64,000 bases of DNA from Microcebus murinus (Eukaryota > Chordata > Mammalia > Primates > Cheirogaleidae). The notes under the pieces are model-generated. The model had not been told where the DNA came from. It ran no database searches and saw nothing but the letters and a program-made list of their open reading frames with translations. The stretch covers positions 55,381,001-55,445,000 of the forward strand of contig NC_134120.1 of assembly GCF_040939455.1 (NCBI RefSeq). The letters run 5' to 3'. Both the position numbers and the translations under genes were made by a program. This document shows, in pieces, positions 37,201 through 51,060 of the stretch; within the stretch, counting starts at the first letter, position 1; each line of letters starts with the position of its first letter.

Positions 37201-38420
37201 ATGCTATACATGTTTAATTTTGATATTCAGGTCGAAGGCAGAAAGATCAGTGCATATCAGGAAATCGAATGCTGCATTAATGAGACCTTTTCACACAGCA
37301 CAGACAAATTGTTTTGAGTGTAGTGAATATTCAGAGTTCAAGGCTGTCTTTTAGGAAACTGTTTGCAGGTGCATATGAAACTGAAAATCCTCTATTTTGA
37401 ATTAAAATTAATAAATTAATTTCTAGTTCATAGGAGTCTTCTATACTTTATTGGTTTGCTTAAATATGAGATCTTGATAATCCTAATTTTATTCTGTTGG
37501 ATGGAGATTAGATTGCTTTCCAGTAATTCACTGGAACCAAGTCTCCCCTCTGCAGGAGGATTAGGGGTTGAGTTCACCAGCAAAGGAATGGGAAGTTTCT
37601 TAAGTTCCGGGGGCTGAGAGCAGAGGTCTCTCACACCTCAGGCAGCAGAGAAGCCAACAAAGCTGAAAATGAAGTTGTGAGGTTGAGACCCAAGAAGCCA
37701 GGAGGGGATTGTGGAGGTTGCCAGAACTGTAGGGGTGATCAGTGGGTATAAAAGTCAGAATATGAATGCTGGGCATGGAGATGGGACGGGGAGGTATGAG
37801 ATGACATGGGGAAGGTCAGGAAGTGGAGGAGGCAGTCACCCGGGACCACTCCTGAATGGGGCTGAGGAATGGTATGGAGTTGGGGCAGCCTGGCTTCAAG
37901 GGCCTTGGTAGGACAAGATGTGCCTCTCCCCAAAGCTCACACACTTGCTGTTTCTTTTCTAAGTAGATCATTGGGCTGTATCACAAATCTGAAGTAGTAT
38001 TGCTCGTGGAATTTTTAGAAACTGGATAGCTGTAACGAGATCATGTTTAACAATGTCATTGTAAACTAGGTAATATGATGGGTGACCAAAATGTCTGTAT
38101 GAAATACAGGATATTTAATCCCATAATAGGTTTTGCTGTCCCTTGATAAAAGACAAAACAAGTTTACTAATGAGTGGAAAAAAACTCATTTGGATCTAAG
38201 TCTACCTTTGGCATCCTTTGTACTTCAACTTTTGATAACTTTCTACCCTATTATTTAAAAAGAAAGAAACCTAGAGTTGTACAGTAATCACTGGTAAATT
38301 TATGCATAATTTAGGTAGAATATTATTTTTTTACCATGTCTCATTTTCATAGGAGAATTAGAAACAGGGAAATAATTTTCACTTTATATAAAAGAACCTG
38401 TTGATTGAATGTTTTTTACA

Positions 38421-38753
<333 letters not shown>

Positions 38754-38883
38754 TGTTTTTTACATTTTTTAACTATTGGTAATTATATAGGCATTTCTTT
38801 ATATTATTACATTTCTGTGCTTTGTGTTCTTTGTCAGAGATAATTTTAACAAATTCTTGCACTGATGTGAGATTATTATACCA

Positions 38884-39325
38884 ACTGTAGTGGTCTGAAC
38901 GGTGGCCCCAAAGGTATCAGGCCCTAATCCCAAAAACCCACAACAGTCACTTTATGTGGAAAAAAGGGTCTTTGCACATGTGATTACATAAAGATTATGA
39001 GCTGAGGAGATAGCCCTGGATTATTCTGGCAATCCCCAAATGCCATCACAAGTGTGATACAAGAGATGTAGGAAATTCAACACTCCTGCCGAGGCAGAGG
39101 CAGTGTAAGTGAGGACAGGGCAGAGGCTGGAGTGATGTGGCCACAACTCGAGGCATGCTGGCAGCCACCAGAAGCAAAGAATAGATTCTACCTCAGAGCT
39201 TCCCAAGGGAGCACAGCCCTGCCAATACTTTGATTTTGGAGTTCTGGCCTTCAGAGCTGTGAGACAATAAAGACCTTTTGTAGTGATAATTTGTTACAAC
39301 AGCCGGTAAGGAAGTAATACACCAG
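38884..39325 (+). mobile_element. MLT1-type LTR, sense
   Basis: 'tggtctgaacggtggcccc', 'aggccctaatcccaaaaaccc', 'gtctttgcacatgtgattac', 'gaggcatgctggcagccaccagaagc' and 'cttcagagctgtgagacaataaag' follow MLT1 in sense orientation, including the LTR poly(A) signal. Confidence 0.82.
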
Positions 39326-39474
39326 TGTATAAAATATTTGTGCAAAAGGTGCTTAAATATAAAATAGCAATGGATAGGTATTAGGATATACTTAAGGATA
39401 ATGTGTTCTTGTATATGGAATAAGCATTTCTAGTATGTTTCTTCTTTTTTTTAATGTCAAATCTTTTTTACTTT

Positions 39475-40125
39475 TTCATTTATTTTTAATTGACAAATAA
39501 TTATGTACATTTATGGGGTACAATGTGATGTTTTGATGTATGTATACATTAAAAAAGATTCAATCAAGCTAATTAATATATACACCACCCCACCAACTTA
39601 TCATTTTTGTGGTAAGAACATTAAAAACCTATTCTGTTAGCAATTTTGAAATATATAATACATTACTATTAAATGCTGTCACCATGCAGTGCAATAGATC
39701 ACTAAAACTTACTCCCCTAATGTAACTGAAACTTTGGACCCTTTGATCAACATTTTCCCTTTCCCCCTCTCTCCCTCCCCTCCAACCTCTGGTAACCACC
39801 TTTCTACTCTGTTTCTATGAGATTGACTTTTTAAGATTCCAATATAGGTGAAACCATACAGTATTTGTGTTTCTGTGCCTGGCGTGTTTCACTTAACAGA
39901 ATGACTCCCAGTCCTGTCCATGTTGCAAATGACAGAATTTCCTTCTTTTATAAGGCTGGATGGTATTCCGCTGTGTATCCATAGTACATTTTCTTTATTT
40001 TCTGTTGATGGATACATAGATTGCTTCTATATCTTGGCTATTGTGAATAATACTGAAATGAACATGGGAGTGCAGACATCTCTTCCACATATTGATTTCA
40101 ATGCCTTTGGATAAAGTATTATGTT
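39475..40125 (-). mobile_element. L1 3' region, antisense
   Basis: 'cagtgcaatagatcactaaaacttactccc', 'tccaacctctggtaaccacctttctactctg', 'cagtcctgtccatgttgcaaatgacag' and 'ttggctattgtgaataatac' are the complement of L1 3' UTR sequence. Confidence 0.82.
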
Positions 40126-40978
40126 TTATTTAATGGTCTAAGACGTTTGTATCCCGCCCAATTATGAGAATATTATTCATACAAATATTTTAATTCTTTT
40201 CATTCATTACAGGATCACGTAGTATGGAAATGTTGATTATTTATCTTTTCATAATCTATTAACCATTGCATCAAAAACACGGTTGTTGTATATTACATTG
40301 TGTTTATCTCCCTTAGCTCTTACCCCAGTGTTCTAAACACAGAGCCTGGTCAATATTGTAGGACACATCTGAGAAATGGTTTATGAATACTGATTAACAA
40401 ATTCACTGGAAGGGAAACAAAAGTTTCTGGAAAATAAGAAGTTGAAAGGTGATGTTTGAGCAGAGGGCATTCCTGAGGATCAAAGTGAGAGCTAACTTGG
40501 AATTTCACCCTGGGTGGGTGAGAAGGGTGTGCAGGCATGGAGCAGCAGTAGGCTGAGAGCAGTTGCCCAAGTAAGAAGTCATGTTTCCTTGCTCAGTTCA
40601 GACTTAAGCCAATTTTCACACTTGGAACTCATTGGCTGAAGAGATGTCCAAGTCCCCAGGAGGAAGGACGCAGCAACACTGTGGTAAATAAATGCTGTGG
40701 GGATTCCCCTAGGACTGCCCCAAAGGGACTTATGGCCACTTACCTGGGTCACTATATACTGGGGAAAAGGGAATACCCAGACTTTTCAAGGATGGTTGGA
40801 CACAGGGACTTAGTTGACATGGATGCTTGGAGATCTGAAATGTCATTGTGTATGTGTCCCTTCCCCACCCTGTCTTAGGGTCCTGGCTAAAACCATATGT
40901 TTTATATGCTTACAATCAGCCACCTGTAGCCACACATTGACCTAGTGATCATTTTCTTGGGTCTTGGAAGCTGAAATA

Positions 40979-41368
40979 CCGTGTTTCCCCGAAAATAAGA
41001 CAGGATCTTATATTTATTTATTTTTCCTCAAGAAGACACCCTAAGGTTTATTTTCAGGGGATGTGTTATTTTCCCCTCAAAGCCTCAGCTTGCAGCACGC
41101 ACCTGACAGGGGGAGCCGACCTTGTTGGTGGGGCTGCCCGCACCTTTCTGGTCACCTCTGGGACAGCAGCTGTCACGATGGGGCAGATGAGAAGGGCTGC
41201 TCATCTTCTTTACCGCTCCGAGACGAAATGCACGGGTTGTGCAGATACGCTGTGTAGCCACGTCCATCACTAGGTCTTATTTTCGGGGTAGGGCTTATGT
41301 TGCACAAATGCTTAGAAATCCTGCTAGGGCTTATTTTATGGGTAGGTCTTATTTTTGGGGAAACACAG
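40979..41368. mobile_element. Tc1/mariner-type nonautonomous element (MITE), 390 bp
   Basis: The left end 'ccgtgtttccccgaaaataag' and the complement of the right end ('ctgtgtttccccaaaaataag') are matching terminal inverted repeats, and TA lies on both sides (40977-40978 and 41369-41370). Subterminal 'cttattttcggggtagggcttat'-type blocks recur near the right end. The GC-rich core (41090-41270) has no transposase; it may be filler captured between the ends. Confidence 0.85.
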
Positions 41369-41639
41369 TAACATCTTCATTGGGTCCTTGGCCCGTGGGG
41401 AGGGCTGGGTAGCAACCTCTAACACTGCACCCCTCCTGAAGCCAAAATATTAATAGTAAATCCAAGCAGTATTGCACCATAGAGATTAACGTCTGGTGGG
41501 CCCTCCTATCACACCTCCATGTGGTTACCCAGACATATGATGGTAGAATACTATAAGCTTAACCAAGCTGGAGCCCTGTTGTAGCTGCTAAACAGTGGAA
41601 TATTTTTGCTACAGCAAATTATTAAGGCCTCAGTTACAT

Positions 41640-41880
41640 GTAATGCGGCCGTTGATTTGGCAAATGTGTTCATTTCTATTCTGAAGAGAAGCAGTTTGTA
41701 TTCATGTAGAATGGACAACAATGCTAATTTATTGTCTTGTCCAGGGCACTGTGAACTTTTCCAGCCTCTGTCTTAATCCAGACAGTCTGGACACCCTGTG
41801 GAACACCACAGTGACCCGTTACGTGGATGACATCACGCTGATTGGGCAGGGCAAGCCAAAGGTGCCAGTGCACTGCAGGT
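41640..41880 (+). pseudogene. Endogenous retrovirus pol (reverse transcriptase) remnant
   Basis: Between 41751 and 41880 one plus-strand frame is open and contains a YVDD reverse-transcriptase catalytic box (TAC GTG GAT GAC at 41820-41831) followed by ITLIGQG. Just upstream, in another frame, a DLAN segment (about 41656-41667) is what stands before the palm motif in retroviral RTs, so a frameshift separates the two. Flanks carry stops and no LTR is paired with it. It is a short, broken, non-functional fragment; the family was not determined. Confidence 0.6.
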
Positions 41881-42838
41881 CTTGGTAGGATGGTGGAGAT
41901 TCAGGGAGCTGCCTCTTTAGGAACGTTCTTAGGGGTTCAGTGATCGGAGTTATGCCAAGATACCTCCTGCAAATTAAAGAAGGAAACAGTGCTCAGTGGG
42001 TCACACGAGTCAGAAGGTGGTAAGCAAAGACAGATGAGAAAAACAACAGGAAAGGAGGTGAAGGGAGCAATGGGGTCTAAGGTCTAAAATTAGCCTGGTT
42101 CTAAGCAAGAACACAGTTGGCAAAGTGTCCCTTCCCATCCCGTCTCTCCCGTTCTCACTGATATCATTCTTTCCCTTCCGTTCCCACACAACACCTGTAG
42201 GTGACCAATCTGTTTCTAGTTTACCCTTGGGCACAAATGAGCAGATATAGGTATATTTTCTCATATAACCATATATATATTTTCTTATATTGTAGGAATG
42301 GAGGAGGGACACTTTCCAATCAATCAAAGTAGAAGGAATGATAGAAAATCACTGTTAGGTCGATATGTCAGTAGTAATTGTTACAAGTTAGAATCATTGA
42401 TAGATGCTAAAATTAGTGAGTGAAAGTCTGATTAGAAACACGGTGGCAGCCTGGCCCCAAACGCATCACCTCAATCTAATCAGTAGGAAACCCCAGACAG
42501 ACGCCCAAGGTGGAACATTGTACAAAATAACTGACTGACGCCCTTCAGAAGTGTCAGGGACACGAAAGACAAAAAAGACTAAGGTGCTCTCGCCGCTCGG
42601 AGGAGACTGGGCTGTGGCCGGCAGGACCCTGGACCGTATTCTTGACAAGTTAAAGGGCGTTAGAGGGAAAATGAGAAATTCTAATAAGGTCTGCAGATTA
42701 GCTCATAATATTGAATCAGTATTGTTCCTGTTTTTGATAATTACTCTGGTTATGTAAGATTAATTTTAGGGGAAGCTGGAGGAAAGGATTGGGGGAACTC
42801 TGAGTTCTTTTTGCAACTTTTCTGTAAGTCTAAAATTA

Positions 42839-43256
42839 CAGTCAATCCTTGAACAAGGTGGAGGTTAGGGGCAGCGGCCTCCATGAAGGGGAAAATCCTC
42901 ATGTAACTTTTCATTCCCCCCAACTTACCTACTAATAGCCTATTGCTGACTGAAAGCCTTACCCATATTTTGTATGTTACATGCATTATATACTGTATTC
43001 TTACAATAAAGTAAGCTAAAGAAGAGAAAATGTTAAGAGAATCATAATGAAGAGAAAATACATTCAATATTCATTAAGTGGAAGCGGATCAGCATAAAGG
43101 TCTTCATTCTCATCAGCTTCATGTTGACTAGAATGAGGAGGATGAGGAAGAGGAGGAGGGCTTGGCTTTGCTGTCTCAGGGGTGGCAGAGGCAGAAGAAA
43201 ATCCTTATATAAGTGGACCCGTGCAGTTCAAACCTGTGTTGTTCAAGGGTTAACTG
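42839..43256. mobile_element. Tigger-type (pogo) DNA transposon, 418 bp
   Basis: Ends 'cagtcaatccttgaacaa' and 'ttgttcaagggttaactg' are inverted repeats, and TA flanks both sides (42837-42838, 43257-43258). The interior 'cctattgctgactgaaagcc' and 'tactgtattcttacaataaagtaagcta' is that of a common nonautonomous Tigger. No transposase. Confidence 0.88.
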
Positions 43257-44349
43257 TATTTCAAAATAAAAATTAGCAAACAATACATATACATTGAATA
43301 CCTTCTGTATCTCAGGCCCTGTTGTAGATGCTGGAGATGTAGCCATGAACAGCATGAGGTCCCTGCTCTCATGGGGTTCATATTAAGCTGCAGGTCTCAT
43401 GTTAATCACTATTTGTAATAAAGACAAAAAGAATATTACTCTTTACAGACTGAATTATTCTGGCTCAAAGTTTCCATAATTTATGATGACACTCAGCTTC
43501 CGTCTCAGTGATTTTACAAAAGAGAATGTACAATCAGGGACCAGACATTGTTTACTACATTGCCAAACAGTTCTGGAATTTATATACTCATTTCCAAAAT
43601 TGTATGGTTACTAAGTCTTCCTCGTGTACATAATCTGATTTCAGCTTAATGTATTTCTTCTGAAACTGAACCATGCTGATGAGATTGATGCACAATAAGC
43701 CACACATTATCTGGATTGCACTTTATATGTAACTATAGAAACTTAAAGAATGATTCGTACACATTTAGATCTATAACTCATATCAGAATTGTGATTACAT
43801 TTCCTTTACTTTATAATACTTCAAAATCCATGATTCTATTAATCTTTGACCAGATTAAAAATAGGAATAATTATAGTCGCCATTGCCATGTGCTCAATTT
43901 GTCCACGTTTTTTTGTATAATTGCCTTCCCTTACTGGGGAGATTGGTCAAGGGGCAAGCTTCGTGGGTCCTGGTGCTCATTTGACTTTCTCTCTTCACCA
44001 GCATGCTCTGGCATTGGCAACTCAGTCATTTAAAGGGAGCTGAGAGAAGATAAACAGAATCTGAAAAAAATAGGCAATGTGTGAATTCTTCAAGCATTCA
44101 AGAATTTTTATCACATCTGAAAGGAAGTACAACCTTGTGAGCCACTGAGGCTGATATGTTAAATCTTTCAGAGTGTTTTTTTTTTTTTTCTTTTTCTTTT
44201 TTGACACAGTCTCACTTCTGTTGCCTGGGCTAGAGTGCCATGGTGCCAGCTTAGCTCACAGCAACCTCAAACTCCTGGGCTCAAGCAATCCTCCTGCCTC
44301 AGCCTTCCAAGTATCTGGGACTACAGGCATGTGCCACCATGCCTGGCTA

Positions 44350-44352
<3 letters not shown>

Positions 44353-44402
<50 letters not shown>
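44353..44402. repeat. (TA)n microsatellite
   Basis: About 25 TA units within the middle of the outer Alu, derived from the 'tatatata' of the lemur Alu middle segment, followed by a 21-base poly(T). Confidence 0.97.
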
Positions 44403-44420
<18 letters not shown>

Positions 44421-44444
44421 TTTAGTTGGCCAATTAATTTCTTT

Positions 44445-44765
44445 TTTTTTGAGACAGAGTCTCGCTTTGTTGCCCAGGCTAGAATGAGTGCCGTGGCGTC
44501 AGCCTAGCTCACAGCAACCTCAAACTCCTGGGCTCGATCGATCCTTCTGCCTCAGCCTCCCTGGTAGCTGGGACTACAGGCATGTGCCACCATGCCCGGC
44601 TAATGTTTTATATATATATCAGTTGGCCAATTGATTTCTTTCTATTTATAGTAGAGACGGGGTCTCGCTCTTGCTCAGGCTGGTTTTGAACTCCTGACCT
44701 TGAGCAATCCGCCCGCCTTGGCCTCCCAAGAGCTAGGATTACAGGCGTGAGCCCCAGCGCCCGGC
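44445..44765 (-). mobile_element. Inner lemur-type Alu, antisense
   Basis: Begins with poly(T), 'gagacagagtctcgctttgttgcc', ends 'cgtgagccccagcgcccggc'. Duplication ccaattaatttcttt at 44430-44444 and 44766-44780, which is the outer Alu's own middle segment, proving nested insertion. Confidence 0.95.
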
Positions 44766-45764
44766 CCAATTAATTTCTTTATAGTAGAGATGAGGTCTCA
44801 CTCTTGCTCAGGCTGGTCTCGAACTCCTGACCTTGAGCAATCCACCCACCTCAACCTCCCAGAGTGCTAGGATTATAGGTGTGAGCCACCACGCCTGGCC
44901 CAGAGTTTTTTTAATTCCAAAGAAATGCCTTAATCTGAGGAAGCAGCTCAATGAATTCTTCCACAAATATCAGTGTCTTGGCCATATAATTGCATTAAAA
45001 TAAAATTAAATCTACTTACTTGACTTCAACTTCTTTCAAACATATCAGAAACTGATACTAACTAAGGTACTGAGAACAGGAACAGTGTTGAACTTCCCCC
45101 ACCACATCATGCGATCAAGTGGACTTACCTATTTCATGGCACACCCTCTCCAGACGAATGAATGGGTGGGTCAAGGCACACCTCCGGATGGGGCTCCGTG
45201 CTCCACCCGCCTCTCCTACACGTGTTTCAGGTGTGGTGACTGAACTCATTATTTCTAAATTCAGACTGAGATGTTTTAGGTTCCTGACTGGCCATGGCCG
45301 GGCCTCACTAGGTTGTGTGTCTTCCTAACTATTGGGTCACATCATCTCCACTTGGCCCCTCGGCCTAAACCGCTGGTTTAGGGCCTTGGGTATTTACTCG
45401 TCTGTACAATAAAAATAGGGATCCTCACATGGATTCACATTTTTTTAATGTAATGATTAAGAATTTACTTAATAGACTGATGAGATTATAGTCCAGACTT
45501 ACGCAACAGTAGGAGCATCAAATTAAAGTAGAGAATTAAGTGATATTATGTCTAAAAAGAATGTCTTTGAAAATAACTATTTGTCACACTGTGCTATTGG
45601 GTCCCCAGTGGTAACCATCCACTTTTTGGAATGCCATTTTCTTTGGATAAATTTATGATCCTAGTTATTCCAAGCAACATAAACTTTTCACAGGGAAACA
45701 AAATAGACATTTATTATTTATGCCCATGAATGAACAATTACAAAGTATTAATAAATTTAGTAAC

Positions 45765-45955
45765 AGTGTAAACAGTAACATTTATTGAGCATTTACCAGT
45801 GCCAGGTATTGTGCTCAGATATTTAGAAGTATTATCTCATTTAATTTTAACAATAATCTTGTGGGCAAGAGTTTTATTATCTCCACTAATAGAGTTGAAC
45901 CAGATCTGCATGAGCCCTGGGCTCTTGGTCCCAAGGCTGTTGCTTAAAACCACCA
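45765..45955 (-). mobile_element. MIR SINE, antisense
   Basis: 'aacatttattgagcatttaccagtgccaggtattgtgctcag', 'tctcatttaattttaacaataatcttgtgggcaagag' and 'ttattatctccac' match the complement of MIR. Confidence 0.68.
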
Positions 45956-46065
45956 AGACAAGTGAAAGTAGAAGAGCTACTGAGGATGAAAGGAGCCAGC
46001 AAGGGCTTCGTTACAGAATTAAATAATGAACTACTTGTGCTAAACAAAACCAAACATATGTTTTT

Positions 46066-46825
<760 letters not shown>

Positions 46826-47404
46826 TTGTTCTTGCCAACAACAACAACATGAAAATCTCCAGGAAAAGAAATTAAATGCTCTAGTAGAAAAAATCTTAGA
46901 AAAGTAAGTGTTTGTCACAGGGGTACTTGGTAAAAATACCACAATCTTGAAATGGTCAGATATCTCTTCTTTTTCAACTCTTCCAGAGTTAATCACTCCT
47001 GCTTCTATTCTTTCATAGTTCTTTTCATTTCCTTCTCTGATGATACTTCACACATTAGATTATGGCTATTCAAGTCCATTTAGACCGTCAACTTTTTCAG
47101 GACTTAAATCAGGTGTTAGTCTTCATCGTGTCTCCCCCAGCCTGGACCATTGAGCTTGGCTCCAAGTGTCATCCAGACTTGGAATAAATAAGTACAAAAA
47201 GCCAATCCTCATTATTTTCAGAAAATTATGAAGTATCTTATTTATGAAGTATCTTAAAGAGACAACATTTGGTCATGGATTTAAATGTTTAACATTATAT
47301 TTCAAAGGAGATATGAAAGAACATTAAATTATTTTTAGTCATCATTTGGTCTTGGATTTAAACAGCTAACATATTTCAAAGGAGAAATCAAATTTTATAA
47401 AATA

Positions 47405-47600
47405 TCATATACCGATCATTTATTAAAAGCTTACCATTTGCCAAGTACTAGGCTAAGCACTTTATACACATTATCATTTAGTCCTCATAAGCAATAATAA
47501 ATAGAGGTTGTATTGTTGCCATTTTATAGATGGAGCCATTGAGTAAATGCACAACCCCACAGGGCAAAGAGGAGGAAGCCTGGATTCCAGTCTGTCTGAT
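47405..47600 (-). mobile_element. MIR SINE, antisense
   Basis: 'atttattaaaagcttaccatttgccaagtactaggctaagcac', 'attatcatttagtcctcataagc' and 'ttgttgccattttatagatggagcc' are the complement of MIR. Confidence 0.7.
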
Positions 47601-47959
47601 GCACACACCTGCATTCTTGGCCCCACATCTACTATAGGTGCTGTTACGGCCGTAGGAAGAAACCTGTCTGTCCAGGGACCATGAGCGGCCGGGCAAGGTG
47701 TCAAATGAGGATTTCTTGTACATAGGCATCTTTTGATTTCTCCTTGCTTAGTTTCCTTTAAGAACAAAAGTATGTGTGGGAGAAAACACATTATTAGCTG
47801 CAGAGAATCCCTGGTTGCTTGCAGGGGCTCTAATCTTTGCAATCTATAGAAGAAAAATGAAATGAGCAAGAGAAGGTGGATTCAATGAACAGGGATAGAG
47901 TCAGTGGAATTGTGATAAACTCCTAAGGGGAGAACTGTTGGCCCAAACCATCCAAGGAT

Positions 47960-48600
47960 GCTTATATTTGTGCTTCACAGCTGGAGTCGGAGTGAGACCA
48001 AGCGCTTGGCGAGGATGGGAGAGATGGACACCTCATACAATCCTGACGGAAGTGTGAACTGCTACAACCATTTGGATGAACAGTGCACAGTCTGAATTGA
48101 AATAGGAAGTATCCTTGATCCGGCAGTCCCACCACTGGAAATCTCTCTGCGGAAATAAAAGCGTCCGATGGTAAAGATATGTGTGTAAGGATATTTACTG
48201 CAGTGCTATTTGTTGTGATAAAAGCCTACATCAATCTACATGTTCATCGATAAGGAAACAAATGGTTCTGTGGTAAGATAATCTATTCTATGGGTTCAGC
48301 TACCCAAAGATCAAGTTAGATTATCTCAATCAACTTGGTCAGATGTCTATAACATACTGCTAGGTGAATGAAGCAATTGTATAGTAATCTGTTAGAATTC
48401 TTCTAAACAGCAGCAACTAGCTTTGCTTTTGTAGGTATGGATAAAGTTGGGGAATGATCTATAACCTGGCAGCTAACACTGGTTACCCTCAGTGGAGTGG
48501 AATTGGGAGATGTAGGAGGATTTTTTTATTCATATCCCTTTAAATTGTGTCACTTGTTATAGTAAGCACATATTGCTTTTACAGTATAAAAGATTAATAG
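47960..48600 (+). mobile_element. Old L1 (L1M) 3' fragment, sense
   Basis: 'gaagtgtgaactgctacaaccatttggatgaacagtgc', 'gatccggcagtcccaccactggaaatc' and 'gtgtgtaaggatatttactgcagtgctatttg' are typical L1M 3' sequence. Confidence 0.65.
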
Positions 48601-50279
48601 AAGAAAACATATTCTTCAAATTCTTTTTCACAAAAAACGATTAGCTTTAATTTCTATAAATGGTCATGCAAAGAAAAGTTCCCAGGATAAGTTTTTTCCT
48701 AACTCTTCTTTTTAGCCTTGATTTAACATGGGATGCTTCAGTGTGCCCAGCTCATAGAAGTGTAATAAATATGTTGCAATAAGCACCGCCAACACATCCA
48801 CGTTTACATAGGCATTGCAATGTGACAATGCCTGTGACAATGCCTGACCTGGACATGCTTCAGCTAGTTGTCATTCTCTAGTGTACCTATTGTTTTAGAA
48901 AGAGCTCTGTGTGTGCAGTGACTCTAGCTCCGTTGTATTCTATTTTCACCCTCAGAACCCCTGTCACTGTCAGGTGAGTGTTTCCTAGTCCTGGCCTTAT
49001 GGGACAAGTCAGCAGATTTCTACGCTGTTGACCTCCTTCTTGATCCACTCTTGGATCCCTGACATCTCACTCTCTGTACTGTTCTGACATTATAAGCAGG
49101 AAGTGACATAATGAAGGTGCTCACAGAATTGTTGAGAGGACTGGAGGAGCAGGCTCTAGGCCAGGCTCTTCAGAATGGTCCCACAGGACAGGCTGAGCTG
49201 TGCCACTAGGCAGCCACCACTCTGAGGATGCACTGGAACTGGCGACTTTAAGACACACCCCTTACTTTTGATCCAGGGATCAGGAAGCTGGTCGCTGCTC
49301 CTCATGTCACTGCTTCTGCTGACCATGCTACAACTAACTGGCTCTTGATATCCAGGAAGCTGGTAAGTGGACACTGGAATGCCGTTGAGAAAACCCCTCA
49401 AGTCTCTTGCCTTAATAGGAAAACAGCCAGACGGGACAGAATGATAGCCCCTGTCTCGCTTCTAATTTCAAATATCACAGGAGTATATCTCACTAGGTGA
49501 ACTCATTTCATAAGCAGAATCCTAGCTGAAAAGGCTAGATCCTAGCTGCTTCACCAATGTAGGAAGCCACCCCCGAAAGAAGTTTGAAAGGGGCTGACTG
49601 AGCCATCCACAGTATTAACCACGTCCTCCTGGTGTTCCTAGCTCCCCTCCTACCTTTTTGGCCATTCCTCTTCTACCCATGCTAACTCATTCTATTAAAA
49701 GAGATATTTAAAAGTTGAAGTTTTCTGAGAATTAGTACAAGACTCTGGTTGTTTGTCTATATGTATTAGTAACCTCATCGATGCCCATGACTTTGATCAC
49801 CGTGCATGCTTAAGACCCTGAGGTTCAGTTTTCAGCCCAGAGCTGCTCCTTTTGAGCTTGAACCAGAACATCCTATTGCTTATTTAACATTTTCCCATTA
49901 ATGTCTCAAAGACATCTTACATCAAACTGGTTCATGATCTTTCCTTCCCTACACCTCAACATCAGAATCTGGTCCTCCCTCATGTCCTCTCTCTGCATGA
50001 ATGGCATCATAATCCATCCACTTGCACATCCACCTGAAGAAGGAAAGCTATCCCTCACTATATCACTTTCCCTTACCACCCTGTATCTAATCAATAACTG
50101 ATTGGTTACTGATTATACAACCCAATGTCTCTCAAATTCATCCATACTTTTCTCCAACTCCACTGTGTCTACCCCAGCCCAAGGTAGCAACCTTTGCAAT
50201 ACCACCCTCTGTAATGCCATGCTGTGTTCTGATTATATAAATAAAGTCCACAGGTTTTCCCATATGCCCTCTTACCCAC

Positions 50280-50825
50280 TCTAATCCAATCTCCATGTTG
50301 TAGTCAAGAGACCTTTTAAAGATTTCTCATATGACTCCATTGTTTCAACCTTTTGATGGTTTCATCTTTTTTATGATAAAGACTCAAATCCTTAATATGG
50401 CTTAAAACAATCTGCAGAACATGGATTTTCAGCTTCATCTCCTGCAACTCACTACCTGCTTTCTTCACTGCAGCAAATTGGCCTGTCTTTAACAATTTAG
50501 AAGGACCTATGCTCTTATCACTATCTTATTCAGGCTCTACATATGCTGTTCCCTTTGCCTGGAAATCCATCATCCTTTAACAGATACTTCTTATTGCTCC
50601 CTAAAGAAGACCATCTCTAAATCCTCTGCCTAGTTCCTTCTGGTCACTGTCATAAGTACCTTAGACTTCTCCTTTCTAATATTTACCAAAATTCAAATGA
50701 AGTCATTGAATAGCTAGTTATTTCACATTTGTCTCTCTTACTTGAATGTAAGTCTACAAGGGCAGGGACCATGTCTATTGGCTTACTGATAATCACCAGT
50801 ACCTGCCACAGTGCCAGGCACACAG
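50280..50825 (+). mobile_element. L2 LINE 3' region, sense
   Basis: 'gctgttccctttgcctggaa', 'aagtctacaagggcagggaccatgtctattggc' and 'cagtacctgccacagtgccaggcacacagcag' follow the L2 3' end. Confidence 0.7.
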
Positions 50826-51060
50826 CAGTAACTTAACATTTAACATTATAACAGTGTTGGACCCAGGCACTATTCTAAGCTCTTTATGTGTTGTAACTCA
50901 TTTAATCCTTGTAACAAACCTAGGATGTAGGTATTATTGTTATTCTCATTTTACATATGTATTATAAAACAGGCACAGGGAGGTGAAGTAAGTTGCTAAG
51001 ATCACATAGTGGAAAATGGATCTTGAACCCAGCAGTTCAGATCCAAAGCCTACTCTTTTA
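50825..51060 (-). mobile_element. MIR SINE, antisense
   Basis: 'cccaggcactattctaagctctttatgtgttgtaactcatttaatcc', 'ggatgtaggtattattgttattctcattttac' and 'gatcttgaacccagcagttc' are the complement of MIR, nearly full length. Confidence 0.8.

Larger units (their letters stand above)
44178..44900 (-). mobile_element. Outer Alu, antisense, split by (TA)n growth and a nested Alu
   Basis: The right arm begins with poly(T) at 44177 and runs to 44352; a (TA)25 microsatellite and a poly(T) replace the middle (44353-44423). The second part resumes at 44766 with 'ccaattaatttctttatagtagagatgagg' and ends 'gtgagccaccacgcctggcc' near 44900. The inner Alu interrupts it at 44445-44765. Confidence 0.9.

Noticed and set aside
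44022..44507. Poly-Lys and Tyr-Ile repeat frames
   Set aside because: Translations of poly(T), (TA)n and Alu sequence.
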